DNA from: Trichococcus collinsii
Lineage (GTDB): Bacteria > Bacillota > Bacilli > Lactobacillales > Aerococcaceae
Assembly (NCBI RefSeq): GCF_900107505.1
Contig: NZ_FNQH01000004.1
Location: forward strand, 62,001-126,000
Reading direction: 5' to 3'
DNA: 64,000 nucleotides
This document shows positions 25,557 through 35,114 of the stretch, one piece after another. Position 1 is the stretch's first letter. Every line of letters starts with the position of its first letter. The notes under the pieces were generated by a model. The model saw only the letters and a list, made by a program, of their open reading frames with translations. It did no database searches and was not told where the DNA came from. The position numbers were made by a program, and so were the translations under genes.

Positions 25557-26852
25557 TTAAATGAATTTCAAAACAAAATACAGAACAAAGATGCCCGTCA
25601 ATCCGTACATCATTTTCGAAACAGCTTGCCGATCACCCGAGAATACTTTGATGAACGTATACAGGATAAAGCCCCAGCCGATACCGTCCGCGATGTTGAA
25701 CGTCAACACCATCATCAGCACCATCAGGATGGCCGGGAAATATTCCGTGAAGTCATCAAAATTGATGCCTTTCAGATTGTTGGCAGCCAACAAGGATCCC
25801 ACAATGATGAGCAAAGCCGAAATGACAGCCAGTGGAATAAGGGCGATGAAGGGAATCAATGCGATGGTGAAGAGAAAATAAACGCCCACCATAAATGATG
25901 TCAAGCCGCTCCTTCCTCCCACTGCGATGCCCGTTGCGCCTTCCGCACTCGTGCAGATGGAGCTGCATCCCAATAAACCGGCAATCATCACTGACAAGGC
26001 ATTCGATTCCAGCGTTCGTTTCAACACTTTGGGTTGTTCGGAGGTCAAAAAACTGACCTGTGTCCCCAAATTTTGGAAAACGACCAAAATCAAGAGCGAA
26101 AATACGGCAACCCAATAGTCCATCGACAGCACACCCGAAAAATCAAGTTGGAAGATAAACGGCTCCAAGGAACCCAGGTCGATGAAGGAATAGGAAAAAG
26201 AGCTGATGTCCGTTACCCCTAAAGTAATGGAAATGAGAACACCGAAAATAATCGTCAATAAAAAATTGCCTTTTACATTTCTGACGAACAGAATCAGTCC
26301 GACCAACAGGGTAGCCAACAGCGTCACCGGCACCGGTTGAAAAATATTGTTCAGTGCCACGATTGTACCCTCTGAGGATACGATGATTCCGCCGTTCTTC
26401 AAGCCAAGGAATATCAGGAAGAAGCCGACCCCCGCGCTCATCCCTTTGATCAAAGTCACCGGGATGGAGCGAAGGAGTTGATTGACCACATTGAAATGCG
26501 TCAACAGGAAGAAGAGCAAACCGACGATAAAGATAATCGATAAGCTTTCTTGCCAAGTAAAAGCAAAGGCTCCGACCAAGATGTAGGTGAAGAACGCATT
26601 GTCGCTCATTCCCGGAGCAAGTATCAAAGGGGAGTTGGCATACAGCCCCATCAGAATGTTACTGATGGCTGTCGTCAGTATCGTCGCGATCACAACAGAA
26701 TTATAATCCATGCCTGCTTGCGACAAAATAAGCGCATTGACAGCCACAATATACACGATGGAGAAGAAGGAAGTCGCACTCGCCAACATTTCGCTCCGTA
26801 TCGAACTGCCTTTCTCTTTCACATGGAAAAGTTCTTGCAATAGCTCCATCAT
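25557..26852 (-). CDS. Guanine/hypoxanthine (AzgA-type NCS2) permease
   Basis: Membrane purine transporter of 431 residues with about 12 hydrophobic spans. AzgA-type features are ATSFFSIVYIVAVNALILSQAG near 27, ANSPLILAPGMSDNAFFTY near 72-90 and the second half-helix motif STCTSAEGATGIAVGGRSGLTS near 305. The start overlaps the end of the upstream ABC permease by four bases (ATGA type), so it belongs to the nucleoside uptake operon. It may take up bases released by nucleoside phosphorolysis or found outside. Confidence 0.88.
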   Translation of the reverse strand: MMELLQELFHVKEKGSSIRSEMLASATSFFSIVYIVAVNALILSQAGMDYNSVVIATILTTAISNILMGLYANSPLILAPGMSDNAFFTYILVGAFAFTWQESLSIIFIVGLLFFLLTHFNVVNQLLRSIPVTLIKGMSAGVGFFLIFLGLKNGGIIVSSEGTIVALNNIFQPVPVTLLATLLVGLILFVRNVKGNFLLTIIFGVLISITLGVTDISSFSYSFIDLGSLEPFIFQLDFSGVLSMDYWVAVFSLLILVVFQNLGTQVSFLTSEQPKVLKRTLESNALSVMIAGLLGCSSICTSAEGATGIAVGGRSGLTSFMVGVYFLFTIALIPFIALIPLAVISALLIIVGSLLAANNLKGINFDDFTEYFPAILMVLMMVLTFNIADGIGWGFILYTFIKVFSGDRQAVSKMMYGLTGIFVLYFVLKFI

Positions 26853-27796
26853 CTCACGCTCGCGTCATAATGGACACCCAGCGCTTTTGGCCCCCTAGTT
26901 TTTCTTCCTGTGAAGATAAGCGCCAATAAGGTCACGATGTATGGCAACATATAGAAGAATTCAGTCGGAATGGCACTTGCAAAGTCCAAGATTTGGATCT
27001 GGTCTTTGATGGATTGTGCGAATCCAAAAAGTAACGCTCCCATCATGACGCCGTATGGGTTCCAGCGTCCCAGAATGACTGCCGCAATCGCGATAAAGCC
27101 TTGCCCGGCGATTGTATTGAACGAAAAGTTTCCGTTTGTCGTCAATACAATCGTCGCTCCTCCCAAGGAAGAAATCGAACCACTGAGCATCACAGCCCAG
27201 AATTTAATTTTCATGACGTTGATCCCGGCAGTATCGATGGACCCAGGATTTTCGCCGACCCCTCTCAGACGTAAGCCTGCAGGTGTACGGAAGAAGTAAA
27301 ATCCGATGGCAAAGACCAGAATGAAGGCCAAATAGGTTGTAGGATAGGAACGGAACAAGGCATCCCCAATGAATGGTATGTCGGATAATACCGGTATGTT
27401 CACTTTTGCGAACATATTCCGCAAGCGTGGTGTATCAGCCGCGCCATCAAACAACAATTTAACCAAGAAAAAGGTGAAGTTGGCCGCCAGCAAGTTGATG
27501 ACCACCCCGCTGATGACATGATCAGCCTTGTATTTCAAGGTCGCCAACGCATGCATCCCTGAGAACAAGGAAGTGAACACAAAGGCCGACAGCAACCCAA
27601 TCCACGGGCTGAACCCGCCCATTCCCATCGATTCGGCGAAGTTGGCGCCGATAGCGGAGAAGAAGGCCCCAGAAATCATGAATCCTTCCACTCCTAAGTT
27701 GGTGACTCCTGCCCGCTCGCTGAGCATCCCGCCGAGTGCACCGAACAACAGTGCTGTAGCAAAAATCAAACTGCCGCTTATAATATTGGCTACCAT
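26849..27796 (-). CDS. nupQ: Nucleoside ABC transporter permease (NupQ/YufQ type)
   Basis: Permease of the BMP-linked nucleoside importer, 315 residues. Diagnostic stretches are GALGGMLSERAGVTNLGVEGFMISGAF near 20-45, LRLRGVGENPGSIDTAGINV near 175 and GQGFIAIAAVILGRWNPYGV near 235. It directly abuts the other permease gene (27797), which points to coupling. Confidence 0.92.
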   Translation of the reverse strand: MVANIISGSLIFATALLFGALGGMLSERAGVTNLGVEGFMISGAFFSAIGANFAESMGMGGFSPWIGLLSAFVFTSLFSGMHALATLKYKADHVISGVVINLLAANFTFFLVKLLFDGAADTPRLRNMFAKVNIPVLSDIPFIGDALFRSYPTTYLAFILVFAIGFYFFRTPAGLRLRGVGENPGSIDTAGINVMKIKFWAVMLSGSISSLGGATIVLTTNGNFSFNTIAGQGFIAIAAVILGRWNPYGVMMGALLFGFAQSIKDQIQILDFASAIPTEFFYMLPYIVTLLALIFTGRKTRGPKALGVHYDASVR

Positions 27797-28867
27797 CTAT
27801 TTCGCCTCCTCTTTATGCAATGGTTTCTTTGGCAATGCTGCTTTGACGATGCCGGGTGCTGCCACAAAGAAAATAATCAGCGATATCACAATACCGATGA
27901 TTTCGCTTGGCACGCCCGCACCGAACTGCATCCCTTGAGAACCGTAATTCAAGGCCCCGATCAGGATCCCGGATAAGGTCGTTCCCAATGCGGAATTCCC
28001 GCCCAGCAACGCAATGGCCACACCATCGAAACCGATGCCGCTTGTGGATGAACTGATTGCGACATACCCATAAACGCCCAGCGTATCCAACGTGCCGACC
28101 AAGCCACCTAAAGCCCCTGAAAGGAACATCGTGCGGGTCATAATGCGGTTCACCCGGATGCCGGCATAGGAAGCTGCATTCGGATTCAAGCCTACTACTT
28201 TGGTTTCGTATCCCCAGCGGGTCTTCTCAAAGAAGTAGTAGAAAGCAAAGATGATGAACGGGACAAGAAAGAATCCCCAATGGATCCGTGCACCATTGAA
28301 TACTTCATTCAAGGAAGGGAACGTGATACCAGCAGATTCTTTAATCATGGCGGAACGTTGCGTCCCTTCCTGAGTCGCGAAATTCTTGATCAAAATATGG
28401 CTGAAATACAAAGCAATATAGTTCAGCATGATCGAGCTGATGACTTCATTGATTCCAAATTTAGTCTTCAGGGCCGCAACCAAAACACCCCATAACCCAC
28501 CGGCAACAACACCGACCAAGATGGCCACAATGCCGTGCAGAATAGGCGGCATCTCGATGAGCGTACCTACCAAAAGGGAACTGACGGCGCCCATGATGAT
28601 TTGGCCGTCCACCCCGATGTTGAATATACCCGCTTTATTGGCCACAGCAACAGCAAGGCCACTCAAAAGTAGCGGAATGATAGCACGAATCGTTTCCCCG
28701 ATATCATAAACCGATCCGAATACTTTTGTAACCAACGACTGATAGGCAATCAACGGGTTGTACCCACCGATGACCATCACGATGGCTCCGATGACGAGTG
28801 CAATCAGTACGGCTATGACCGGAACTATTACATTACTGTTTTTTGTCTTTTTTTTCACTTTTTCCAT
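27797..28867 (-). CDS. nupP: Nucleoside ABC transporter permease (NupP/YufP type)
   Basis: Second permease of the system, 356 residues from the ATG at 28867, chosen over an in-frame GTG five codons earlier because the GAGGAA site is spaced for it. Features: NKAGIFNIGVDGQIIMGAVSS near 80, GINEVISSIMLNYIALY near 140 and SGIGFDGVAIALLGGNSALG near 275. The start lies five bases before the ATPase stop is passed, so the genes are packed. Confidence 0.92.
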   Translation of the reverse strand: MEKVKKKTKNSNVIVPVIAVLIALVIGAIVMVIGGYNPLIAYQSLVTKVFGSVYDIGETIRAIIPLLLSGLAVAVANKAGIFNIGVDGQIIMGAVSSLLVGTLIEMPPILHGIVAILVGVVAGGLWGVLVAALKTKFGINEVISSIMLNYIALYFSHILIKNFATQEGTQRSAMIKESAGITFPSLNEVFNGARIHWGFFLVPFIIFAFYYFFEKTRWGYETKVVGLNPNAASYAGIRVNRIMTRTMFLSGALGGLVGTLDTLGVYGYVAISSSTSGIGFDGVAIALLGGNSALGTTLSGILIGALNYGSQGMQFGAGVPSEIIGIVISLIIFFVAAPGIVKAALPKKPLHKEEAK

Positions 28868-28871
28868 GGTA

Positions 28872-30407
28872 TCATTCCTCACCCGATCCTTTACCCGCCA
28901 TCATCAGACCCAGCTCTCTGTCGGTTGTTGTCTCTGGTTTTGTTTCCCCGACGATTTTACCGTCGAAGATGATCGCTATCCGGTCCGACAAGGTCAAAAT
29001 TTCCTCCAATTCGAAAGAAACCAACAGAACAGCGACTCCTTTGTCACGCAAACGCACGATTTGACGATGGATAAAATCGATGGCGCCTATGTCCAGCCCT
29101 CTCGTCGGCTGCACGATGATAAGGAGTTTGGGATCGCGGCTGATTTCCCTCGACAGGATGACTTTTTGTTGATTCCCGCCGGACATGCCCCGCACAACCG
29201 TGTATTCATTTTTAGCACGGATATCATAGTTTTGCATCGCTTCACGCGCTTCTTGATACATCCGCACTTTGTCCAATCTGATCCCTTGGTTATGCTTTTC
29301 CTTATAATATTCGATCAAAATCAGGTTTTCGGCTATGTTATTATCCAAAACAAGCCCATGCTTGTGCCGGTCAGCCGGCACATAACTCACACCGGACTCA
29401 TAGATTTCACGCGTTGTTTTCTCCTTGACGGAAACGCCGTTGATAAGGATATCCCCTTCTTCGAACGCATGCATCTTGACGATTGCTTCCACCAACTCGC
29501 TTTGCCCATTCCCGTCCACCCCGGCAATCCCCAAAATTTCGCCTGCCGCAACCGTCAAATTAATGTCATCCAAAACACGTTTTTTACTGGCGCTGAACGA
29601 GGTAAGCTGCTTGATTTCCAACACGGTTGCTTGCGGATTATAGGCTGCTTTCTCAATTTCACGGGAAAGGTTCTTTCCGACCATCAACTCCGCAAGCTCT
29701 TCTTCATTCGTTTCTGCCACATCCACGCTGGCGATGAATTTCCCTTTGCGGATGACGGTGCATTTATTGGCCACTTGCATGATTTCCTTTAATTTATGGG
29801 TGATCAGAATGATGGACTTACCTTCAGCCACTAATTTTTTCATAATCTGCAGCAGTTCCCCAATTTCATCTGGGGTCAGTACCGCCGTCGGTTCATCAAA
29901 AATCAACAAGTTGGCGCCGCGATAGAGACATTTTAAGATTTCAACTTTTTGTTGCATACCCACGGGCAGATTTTCTATTTTACTGGTCGGATCCACCTTC
30001 AATCCGTACTTTGTTGAGATATCGCTGACTTCCTTGACCGCTGCCTTCATATTGATGCGTATTCCATCCTTTGGTTCCATCCCCAAAATGATGTTTTCGG
30101 TCACAGTAAAATTTTCGATCAGCTTAAAATGTTGATGAACCATTCCGATGCCCAGATGGATAGCATGATTCGGGTTCTCAATTTTCGTTTCATTTTCATA
30201 AACGGATATGGCACCGCCATCTGGTTGATACATCCCGAACACCACATTCATCAAAGTGGATTTCCCAGCCCCATTTTCGCCAAGCAAGGCGTGGATTTCT
30301 CCACGTCCTACTGTCAACGAAATATCATCATTAGCGACAAAATCGCCAAATTTCTTTGTGATGTGCTTCAATTCCAATACTTTTTTGACCTTCGTTTGAT
30401 TCATCAT
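28872..30407 (-). CDS. nupO: Nucleoside ABC transporter ATP-binding protein (double ABC)
   Basis: Fused ATPase of 511 residues, the RbsA-like subunit of BMP-type nucleoside importers. The first domain has GENGAGKST near 42 and LPVGMQQK; the second has GVDGNGQSE in place of a normal Walker A, MSGGNQQKV near 410 and the altered Walker B IIVQPTRGLD (Gln where Glu is expected), typical of YufO-like proteins. The ATG follows AAGGAG. It comes 11 bases after the lipoprotein gene. Confidence 0.93.
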   Translation of the reverse strand: MMNQTKVKKVLELKHITKKFGDFVANDDISLTVGRGEIHALLGENGAGKSTLMNVVFGMYQPDGGAISVYENETKIENPNHAIHLGIGMVHQHFKLIENFTVTENIILGMEPKDGIRINMKAAVKEVSDISTKYGLKVDPTSKIENLPVGMQQKVEILKCLYRGANLLIFDEPTAVLTPDEIGELLQIMKKLVAEGKSIILITHKLKEIMQVANKCTVIRKGKFIASVDVAETNEEELAELMVGKNLSREIEKAAYNPQATVLEIKQLTSFSASKKRVLDDINLTVAAGEILGIAGVDGNGQSELVEAIVKMHAFEEGDILINGVSVKEKTTREIYESGVSYVPADRHKHGLVLDNNIAENLILIEYYKEKHNQGIRLDKVRMYQEAREAMQNYDIRAKNEYTVVRGMSGGNQQKVILSREISRDPKLLIIVQPTRGLDIGAIDFIHRQIVRLRDKGVAVLLVSFELEEILTLSDRIAIIFDGKIVGETKPETTTDRELGLMMAGKGSGEE

Positions 30408-30417
30408 AGGATTCTCC

Positions 30418-31449
30418 TTACGGCTGTTCAGGCACTGTGATTTCTCCAGAAATGATTTTTTCCTTGTAGCTTTCCACTACATCTAATACTTCTTTTGGCA
30501 CATTGATATCAGACGTATCCGCTAAACCAACGCCATTTTCAGCCAAGCCTAGACGCACCACTTGTCCACCCGGAAATTCCCCTTCGGCTGCTTGTTTGGA
30601 TACTTCATAGACCGCATTGTCGACATTCTTGATCATGGATGTCAACGTAACATCATTCCCGAATTCCAAGGACTGATCTTTATCAACGCCGATGACCCAA
30701 ACTTTTTCGCCTGCTTTGAAGCGTTCTTGTGCTTCATTGAAAATGCCGTTTCCAGTTCCGCCTGCAGCATGGAATATGACATCCACGCCATCGTTGTACA
30801 TTGTTGAGGCAGCGGATTTCCCGATATCCACTCGGTTGAATACACCTGCATAGTTTACGACGATTTCTGCATCCGGCTTGATTTCACGGACTCCGGCTTC
30901 AAAACCGGCTTGGAATCGTTGGATAACAGGGATTTCCATTCCACCGATAAATCCAATTTTATCCGTTTCAGACATGCTTGCTGCCACAATGCCCGCCAGG
31001 AATGCCCCTTCATTCTCCTTGAATGAAATTGATACAATATTGTCGATCCCTTCAATATCAGCATCGACAATCCCCAATTTAGCATCGGGATTGTTTTTGG
31101 CTATGTTTGTAACGGCATCCGCTAACGTTGCTGCTGTTGCCCATGTCAAGTCCGTGCCGCTGTTGACGAATTGCAGCAAACTCGGTTCCACTTCCGCATC
31201 GGATTGTGGTTCAAGATATTTCACATCGTAGCCGAAGTCTGCTTGTAATTTTTGCAATCCTTCCCAGGCGCTTTGATTGAACGATTTGTCGTTGACACTG
31301 CCCAAATCCGTTACCATTCCGACTTTAAACTCTTTCCCTGCAGTTGTGCCACTTTCGCTGCTGTTGCTTGAGCCACCGCTTCCGCAGGCCGCTAATAGGG
31401 TTGTTGCCAATAAGGAAAGTCCGATCGTTTTAACTGTAAATTTTTTCAT
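30418..31449 (-). CDS. nupN: BMP-family nucleoside-binding lipoprotein
   Basis: Lipid-anchored nucleoside receptor (BmpA/Med/PnrA family), 343 residues from the ATG at 31449; AGGAG lies eight bases before it. The signal ends LLAACGS (Cys about 22), then a Ser/Gly-rich linker. BMP motifs: VGMVTDLGSVNDKSFNQSAWEGL near 43-65, DVIFHAAGGTGNGIF near 225 and VIGVDKDQS near 255. It follows deoB by 27 bases. Confidence 0.93.
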   Translation of the reverse strand: MKKFTVKTIGLSLLATTLLAACGSGGSSNSSESGTTAGKEFKVGMVTDLGSVNDKSFNQSAWEGLQKLQADFGYDVKYLEPQSDAEVEPSLLQFVNSGTDLTWATAATLADAVTNIAKNNPDAKLGIVDADIEGIDNIVSISFKENEGAFLAGIVAASMSETDKIGFIGGMEIPVIQRFQAGFEAGVREIKPDAEIVVNYAGVFNRVDIGKSAASTMYNDGVDVIFHAAGGTGNGIFNEAQERFKAGEKVWVIGVDKDQSLEFGNDVTLTSMIKNVDNAVYEVSKQAAEGEFPGGQVVRLGLAENGVGLADTSDINVPKEVLDVVESYKEKIISGEITVPEQP

Positions 31450-31475
31450 CTGAATCACTCCTATGATCTGTTTTT

Positions 31476-32648
31476 TTATTGTAATTCCGCCAAGAAACTT
31501 GTTCCATGCTCTGCTTGTGGTACACCAAAGTTATCCGCGATGGTTGCGGCAATATCCGCAAAATGATGGGCTGTGGTCAATTCACCTGGTTGAACCAATT
31601 GTTTTGAATAGACAAGCAACGGTACATATTCACGCGTGTGATCCGTTCCCGGTGCTGTCGGATCGTTTCCATGATCTGCCGTGATGATCAACAGGTCATC
31701 TTCGGCCATTTGATCAAGTATTTCCGGCATGCGTGCATCAAAGGCGATCAATGCTTCCCCGTAGCCTTGAACATCCCGGCGATGCCCGTACAGCGCATCG
31801 AAGTCGACCAAGTTTGTAAGTGAGAGCCCTTCGAACGTCTGGGACATAACCTTCAGCAACTGATCCACGCCGTCCATATTGCTCTTTGTTCGGATGGCCT
31901 TGGTGATGCCTTGGCCATTGAAAATGTCGTTGATTTTCCCGACGGCGATGACGTCTTTCTCGTTGTCTTTCAACTGATCCAATACGGTCTTCCCGAATGG
32001 GTTCAGTGCATAATCATGTCGGTTAGCCGTTCTTTGGAAGCAACCGGGTTCGCCTATGTATGGCCGTGCGATGATCCGTCCGATCATGTAAGGATCGTCT
32101 TTTGTGATTTGGCGCGTATATTCGCAGATATCATACAATTCCTCCAACGGGATGATGCCCTCATGTGCTGCGATTTGAAGGACAGGGTCAGCGGACGTAT
32201 AGACGATCAAGGCTCCCGTCTCCATTTGTTCCGGCCCCAGCTCATCCAAGATGGCTGTCCCCGAAGCGGGCTTGTTGCCGATGATTTTTCTGCCTGAGTA
32301 GGACGCTATTTTTTCCAACAGTTCCTCAGGGAAGCCGTCCGGGAACACCCTGAAGGGCGTATCGATCTGCAGGCCGGCAATTTCCCAATGGCCTGTCATC
32401 GTGTCTTTCCCTGCGCTCTTTTCAGCCAGCTTTGTCCAATACGCTTTGCTTGGGATCGCCTTTTTTATCCCTTTTATGTCAGCGATATTGCCTAATCCTA
32501 AGCTTTCGAGATGGGGCAGCCGCAATGCCATGTTCTCGGCAATGTGGCCGATGGTGTGGGCCCCGCTATCTTGGAAAACTGCCGCATCCGGAGCCTCCCC
32601 GATTCCAACAGAGTCCAAAACGATCAAATGTATTCGTTTACTTTTCAC
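31476..32648 (-). CDS. deoB: Phosphopentomutase
   Basis: Mn-dependent mutase converting (deoxy)ribose 1-phosphate and 5-phosphate, 390 residues, the normal size. N-terminal metal site [12 protein letters not shown] with Asp10, the phospho-Thr region [14 protein letters not shown] near 80-95, and C-terminal metal ligands in [21 protein letters not shown] near 320-340. Translation begins at GTG (32648), supported by AAGGAAGGG seven bases upstream. It heads the minus-strand nucleoside operon and is divergent from the Crp-type gene with only 49 bases between, so its promoter must lie close to or inside that gene's 5' region. Confidence 0.95.
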   Translation of the reverse strand: MKSKRIHLIVLDSVGIGEAPDAAVFQDSGAHTIGHIAENMALRLPHLESLGLGNIADIKGIKKAIPSKAYWTKLAEKSAGKDTMTGHWEIAGLQIDTPFRVFPDGFPEELLEKIASYSGRKIIGNKPASGTAILDELGPEQMETGALIVYTSADPVLQIAAHEGIIPLEELYDICEYTRQITKDDPYMIGRIIARPYIGEPGCFQRTANRHDYALNPFGKTVLDQLKDNEKDVIAVGKINDIFNGQGITKAIRTKSNMDGVDQLLKVMSQTFEGLSLTNLVDFDALYGHRRDVQGYGEALIAFDARMPEILDQMAEDDLLIITADHGNDPTAPGTDHTREYVPLLVYSKQLVQPGELTTAHHFADIAATIADNFGVPQAEHGTSFLAELQ

Positions 32649-32697
32649 GATACCCTTCCTTTCTGTTTCATGTTACAATTTTGAACGAGGTGAAATT

Positions 32698-33354
32698 ATG
32701 AGTAAAAGCATTCAACTATTTGATGGTATGATCGACAAACAAGTACAAACCATCCTTTCAAAGCTCCCATCGAGGAAGTACAAGAAAAACCATATGCTTA
32801 TCTTCGAGGATGATCCCATCGAAAAGATTTACATCATCAAGAGCGGCATGCTGAAGGTATATCGCATGTATGAAGGGAAGGAGCTCATACTCGGTTTCGT
32901 AAAAAAACATGAAGTGCTTGGTGAAATCGAACTTTTTTCGGACGGCAATGCACTATCTTCTGTTGAAGTGATTGAAGACGGAGAAATTTACTATTTATCA
33001 CAAGCAGATTTCACTACGTTGCTATATGAAAATAAAGCCCTTCTTAAAAATATCTTCCGTATTTATAACCAAAGATTTAAAGCATTGAATAGGCAAATAC
33101 AGAATCTCACATTCCATAGCGTCCACACCCGCGTCTGTCGTACCTTACTTGACTTTCTTGAGAACAGTGAAGCTTCCACTGATCTGATCATCCAGCATAC
33201 GAACCAAAGCACGATTGCCAGCATAATCGGCGCGACCCGGGAATCCGTCTCAAAGACATTCAAAGATCTGCAGGACGAAAAAATCATTGCTTTGGAATCA
33301 AAAAAGATCCGCATCTTAAACCTTTCAAAGTTGGAAGCTTACGCAAACATCTAA
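32698..33354 (+). CDS. Crp/Fnr-family transcriptional regulator
   Basis: Regulator of 218 residues. The cyclic-nucleotide-binding-like beta barrel spans about 20-130 (IIKSGMLKVYRMYEGKELILGFVKKHEVLGEIELF), and a C-terminal winged helix has the recognition helix SIIGATRESVSKTFKDLQ near 180. It lacks the cluster of N-terminal cysteines of Fnr, so iron-sulfur oxygen sensing is not indicated. The true start is the ATG at 32698 with GAGGTG before it; the frame stays open far upstream inside deoB but that part is not expected to be translated. It precedes deoD and a CRP-like site at 33422, and is divergent from deoB. Confidence 0.9.
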   Translation: MSKSIQLFDGMIDKQVQTILSKLPSRKYKKNHMLIFEDDPIEKIYIIKSGMLKVYRMYEGKELILGFVKKHEVLGEIELFSDGNALSSVEVIEDGEIYYLSQADFTTLLYENKALLKNIFRIYNQRFKALNRQIQNLTFHSVHTRVCRTLLDFLENSEASTDLIIQHTNQSTIASIIGATRESVSKTFKDLQDEKIIALESKKIRILNLSKLEAYANI

Positions 33355-33384
33355 GTCCCTGATGTCGTGCCTTCATGTTAACAA

Positions 33385-33398
33385 AGAAAACGCTTTCT
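33385..33398 (+). promoter_or_regulatory. Candidate cre box upstream of deoD
   Basis: AGAAAACGCTTTCT matches 12 of 14 positions of the cre consensus, between the Crp-type gene and deoD. Confidence 0.45.
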
Positions 33399-33421
33399 AC
33401 GAATGAACCTTTTAACAAAAT

Positions 33422-33443
33422 AAGTGTGAACATCCTCACACTT
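33422..33443. promoter_or_regulatory. CRP/FNR-like operator upstream of deoD
   Basis: AAGTGTGA-N6-TCACACTT, an exact match to the TGTGA-N6-TCACA pattern with 8-base arms. It lies 80 bases before the deoD start and right after the gene for a Crp/Fnr-family protein, its likely binder. Confidence 0.75.
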
Positions 33444-33522
33444 ATGATGAGAGCGATTTCATAACGCTTCATCCTCCTTTACTCTATCATTGGTACTAAC
33501 CACTAAAGAGGAGGAAATCATT

Positions 33523-34227
33523 ATGAGTCTTCACATTGATGCAGAAAAAGGGCAAATCGCGGAAATCGTTCTATTACCAGGGGATCCGCTTCGTGCGAAG
33601 TATATCGCGGAAACATTCTTGGAAGATGCGGTATGCTACAACACCGTCAGGAATATGCTGGGCTACACGGGCTCTTATAAGGGCAAAAAAATATCGGTAC
33701 AAGGCACGGGAATGGGGATGCCATCCGCAACCTTGTATATCCATGAATTGATCAATGATTTTGGCGCCAAAAACTTGATCCGTATCGGTACATGCGGTGC
33801 TATTCAAGAAGATGTCCATATCCGCGACGTCATCATCGCACAAGCGGCGGCAACGGATTCTTCCATGATCTACAAAGATTTCTCGCCAGCCTATTTCCCG
33901 CCTATCGGAAATTATGACTTGATCAATAAAGCCTACACGCTCGGGAAAGAAAAAGGGATGAACATCCATGTCGGAAATGTCTACTCATCTGACAGCTTTT
34001 ACAGTGATTCCAATATCACAGACAATATGAGCAAATATGGCGTACTCGGGGTCGAAATGGAAACAGCTGGGCTTTATTACTTGGCCTCTAAATTCCATAT
34101 CAACGCACTCAGCATCCTGACGGTCAGCGATCACTTGATCACCGGTGAATTGACCTCCAGCGAAGAACGTCAAACAACATTCAACGATATGATTATAGTT
34201 GCGCTGGAAGCAGCCATCCAGGAGTAA
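33523..34227 (+). CDS. deoD: Purine nucleoside phosphorylase (DeoD type)
   Basis: Hexameric-type phosphorylase splitting purine nucleosides to base and (deoxy)ribose 1-phosphate, 234 residues. Signature regions: [19 protein letters not shown] near 18 (phosphate-binding Arg), [30 protein letters not shown] near 65-95, [13 protein letters not shown] near 178 and the catalytic Asp in VSDHLITGE near 204. The start at 33523 has a GAGGAGG site. Its product feeds DeoB, whose gene is divergent nearby. Confidence 0.95.
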   Translation: MSLHIDAEKGQIAEIVLLPGDPLRAKYIAETFLEDAVCYNTVRNMLGYTGSYKGKKISVQGTGMGMPSATLYIHELINDFGAKNLIRIGTCGAIQEDVHIRDVIIAQAAATDSSMIYKDFSPAYFPPIGNYDLINKAYTLGKEKGMNIHVGNVYSSDSFYSDSNITDNMSKYGVLGVEMETAGLYYLASKFHINALSILTVSDHLITGELTSSEERQTTFNDMIIVALEAAIQE

Positions 34228-34258
34228 TACTTAGACTTAAACAGGCGCTTGTTCCACA

Positions 34259-34296
34259 GAAAAAAGCTGATTGCGGGTATGCAATCAGCTTTTTTT
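34259..34296. terminator. Bidirectional terminator after deoD
   Basis: AAAAAAGCTGATTGC / GCAATCAGCTTTTTTT, between the convergent deoD and SDR genes. Confidence 0.92.
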
Positions 34297-34334
34297 GGTG
34301 ATTTCGTCTTATGTTTTTGGGGAATTGTCGAATA

Positions 34335-35090
34335 CTACTGCATCAATTTCCCGCCGCTCAAGTTCAAACTTGTCCCGGTTATGAACGCGGACTCTTCGGA
34401 TGCTAAAAACAGAGCGGCAGCAGCCACATCCTGCGCAGTCCCTAGCCTTGCTAACGGAATGTTCCCCAGCGATTTCTGACGGTATCCATCCGACCATTGA
34501 TCGGTCATTTTCGACTCAATCGGACCGCATTGGATCGCGTTCACGCGAATGCCGTCACCGGCAAATTCCATTGCGAAATGCCTGGTCAAATAGGTCACGG
34601 CAGCCTTGGAAGCCCCATAACTGGGAGCAGCGTTCGGATGCGGCGTGACGCCATTAGCGGAGGTGATGTTGATGATGTTGCCGGCTTTTCTTTCCTTCAT
34701 TCCAGCCAATACAAGCTTCGACAAGTAAAAAACGCCGTTGAGGTTCACATCAATGACGCTTCGCCAATCATCATTGCTTGTATCCAGTGTGCTTTCCCTC
34801 TTCATTATCCCAGCATTATTTATCAAAACATCGATTCTTCCGTAGGTGTCCACTACTTTTCCGACTATTTCCTGACAAGCTTGTTCCTCCGAAATGTCCC
34901 CTTGGAAACAGTGGCATTCTCCGCCTAAATTCCTGATCTCTTTTTGAGTCTCTTCCAACGCAGTAAGATTTCTGCCGATTATTGCCAGCGAAGCCCCTTC
35001 CTTTGCCAATGTCAGCGCCATTCCCTTACCGATGCCCTGGCCACCACCAGTGATCAGAACGATTTTATCTTTGAATGAATCGCTATTCAT
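34335..35090 (-). CDS. Short-chain dehydrogenase/reductase (classical)
   Basis: NAD(P)-dependent dehydrogenase, 251 residues from the ATG at 35090 with AGGAG upstream. Classical motifs: TGGGQGIG near 13-20, NNAG near 88, catalytic Tyr and Lys in SYGASK near 155 and ITGTSLNLSGG near the C-terminus. It is the last gene after two large esterase genes, with a 25-base gap. It might oxidise an alcohol released by those esterases; this is inference from position only. Confidence 0.88.
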   Translation of the reverse strand: MNSDSFKDKIVLITGGGQGIGKGMALTLAKEGASLAIIGRNLTALEETQKEIRNLGGECHCFQGDISEEQACQEIVGKVVDTYGRIDVLINNAGIMKRESTLDTSNDDWRSVIDVNLNGVFYLSKLVLAGMKERKAGNIINITSANGVTPHPNAAPSYGASKAAVTYLTRHFAMEFAGDGIRVNAIQCGPIESKMTDQWSDGYRQKSLGNIPLARLGTAQDVAAAALFLASEESAFITGTSLNLSGGKLMQ

Positions 35091-35114
35091 CTTCTCACAC
35101 TCCTCACACACTCA

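Noticed and set aside
32401-32697. N-terminal extension of the Crp/Fnr-type protein
   Set aside because: The frame is open far upstream inside deoB on the other strand, but the ATG at 32698 has a good ribosome site and matches the family's usual start.
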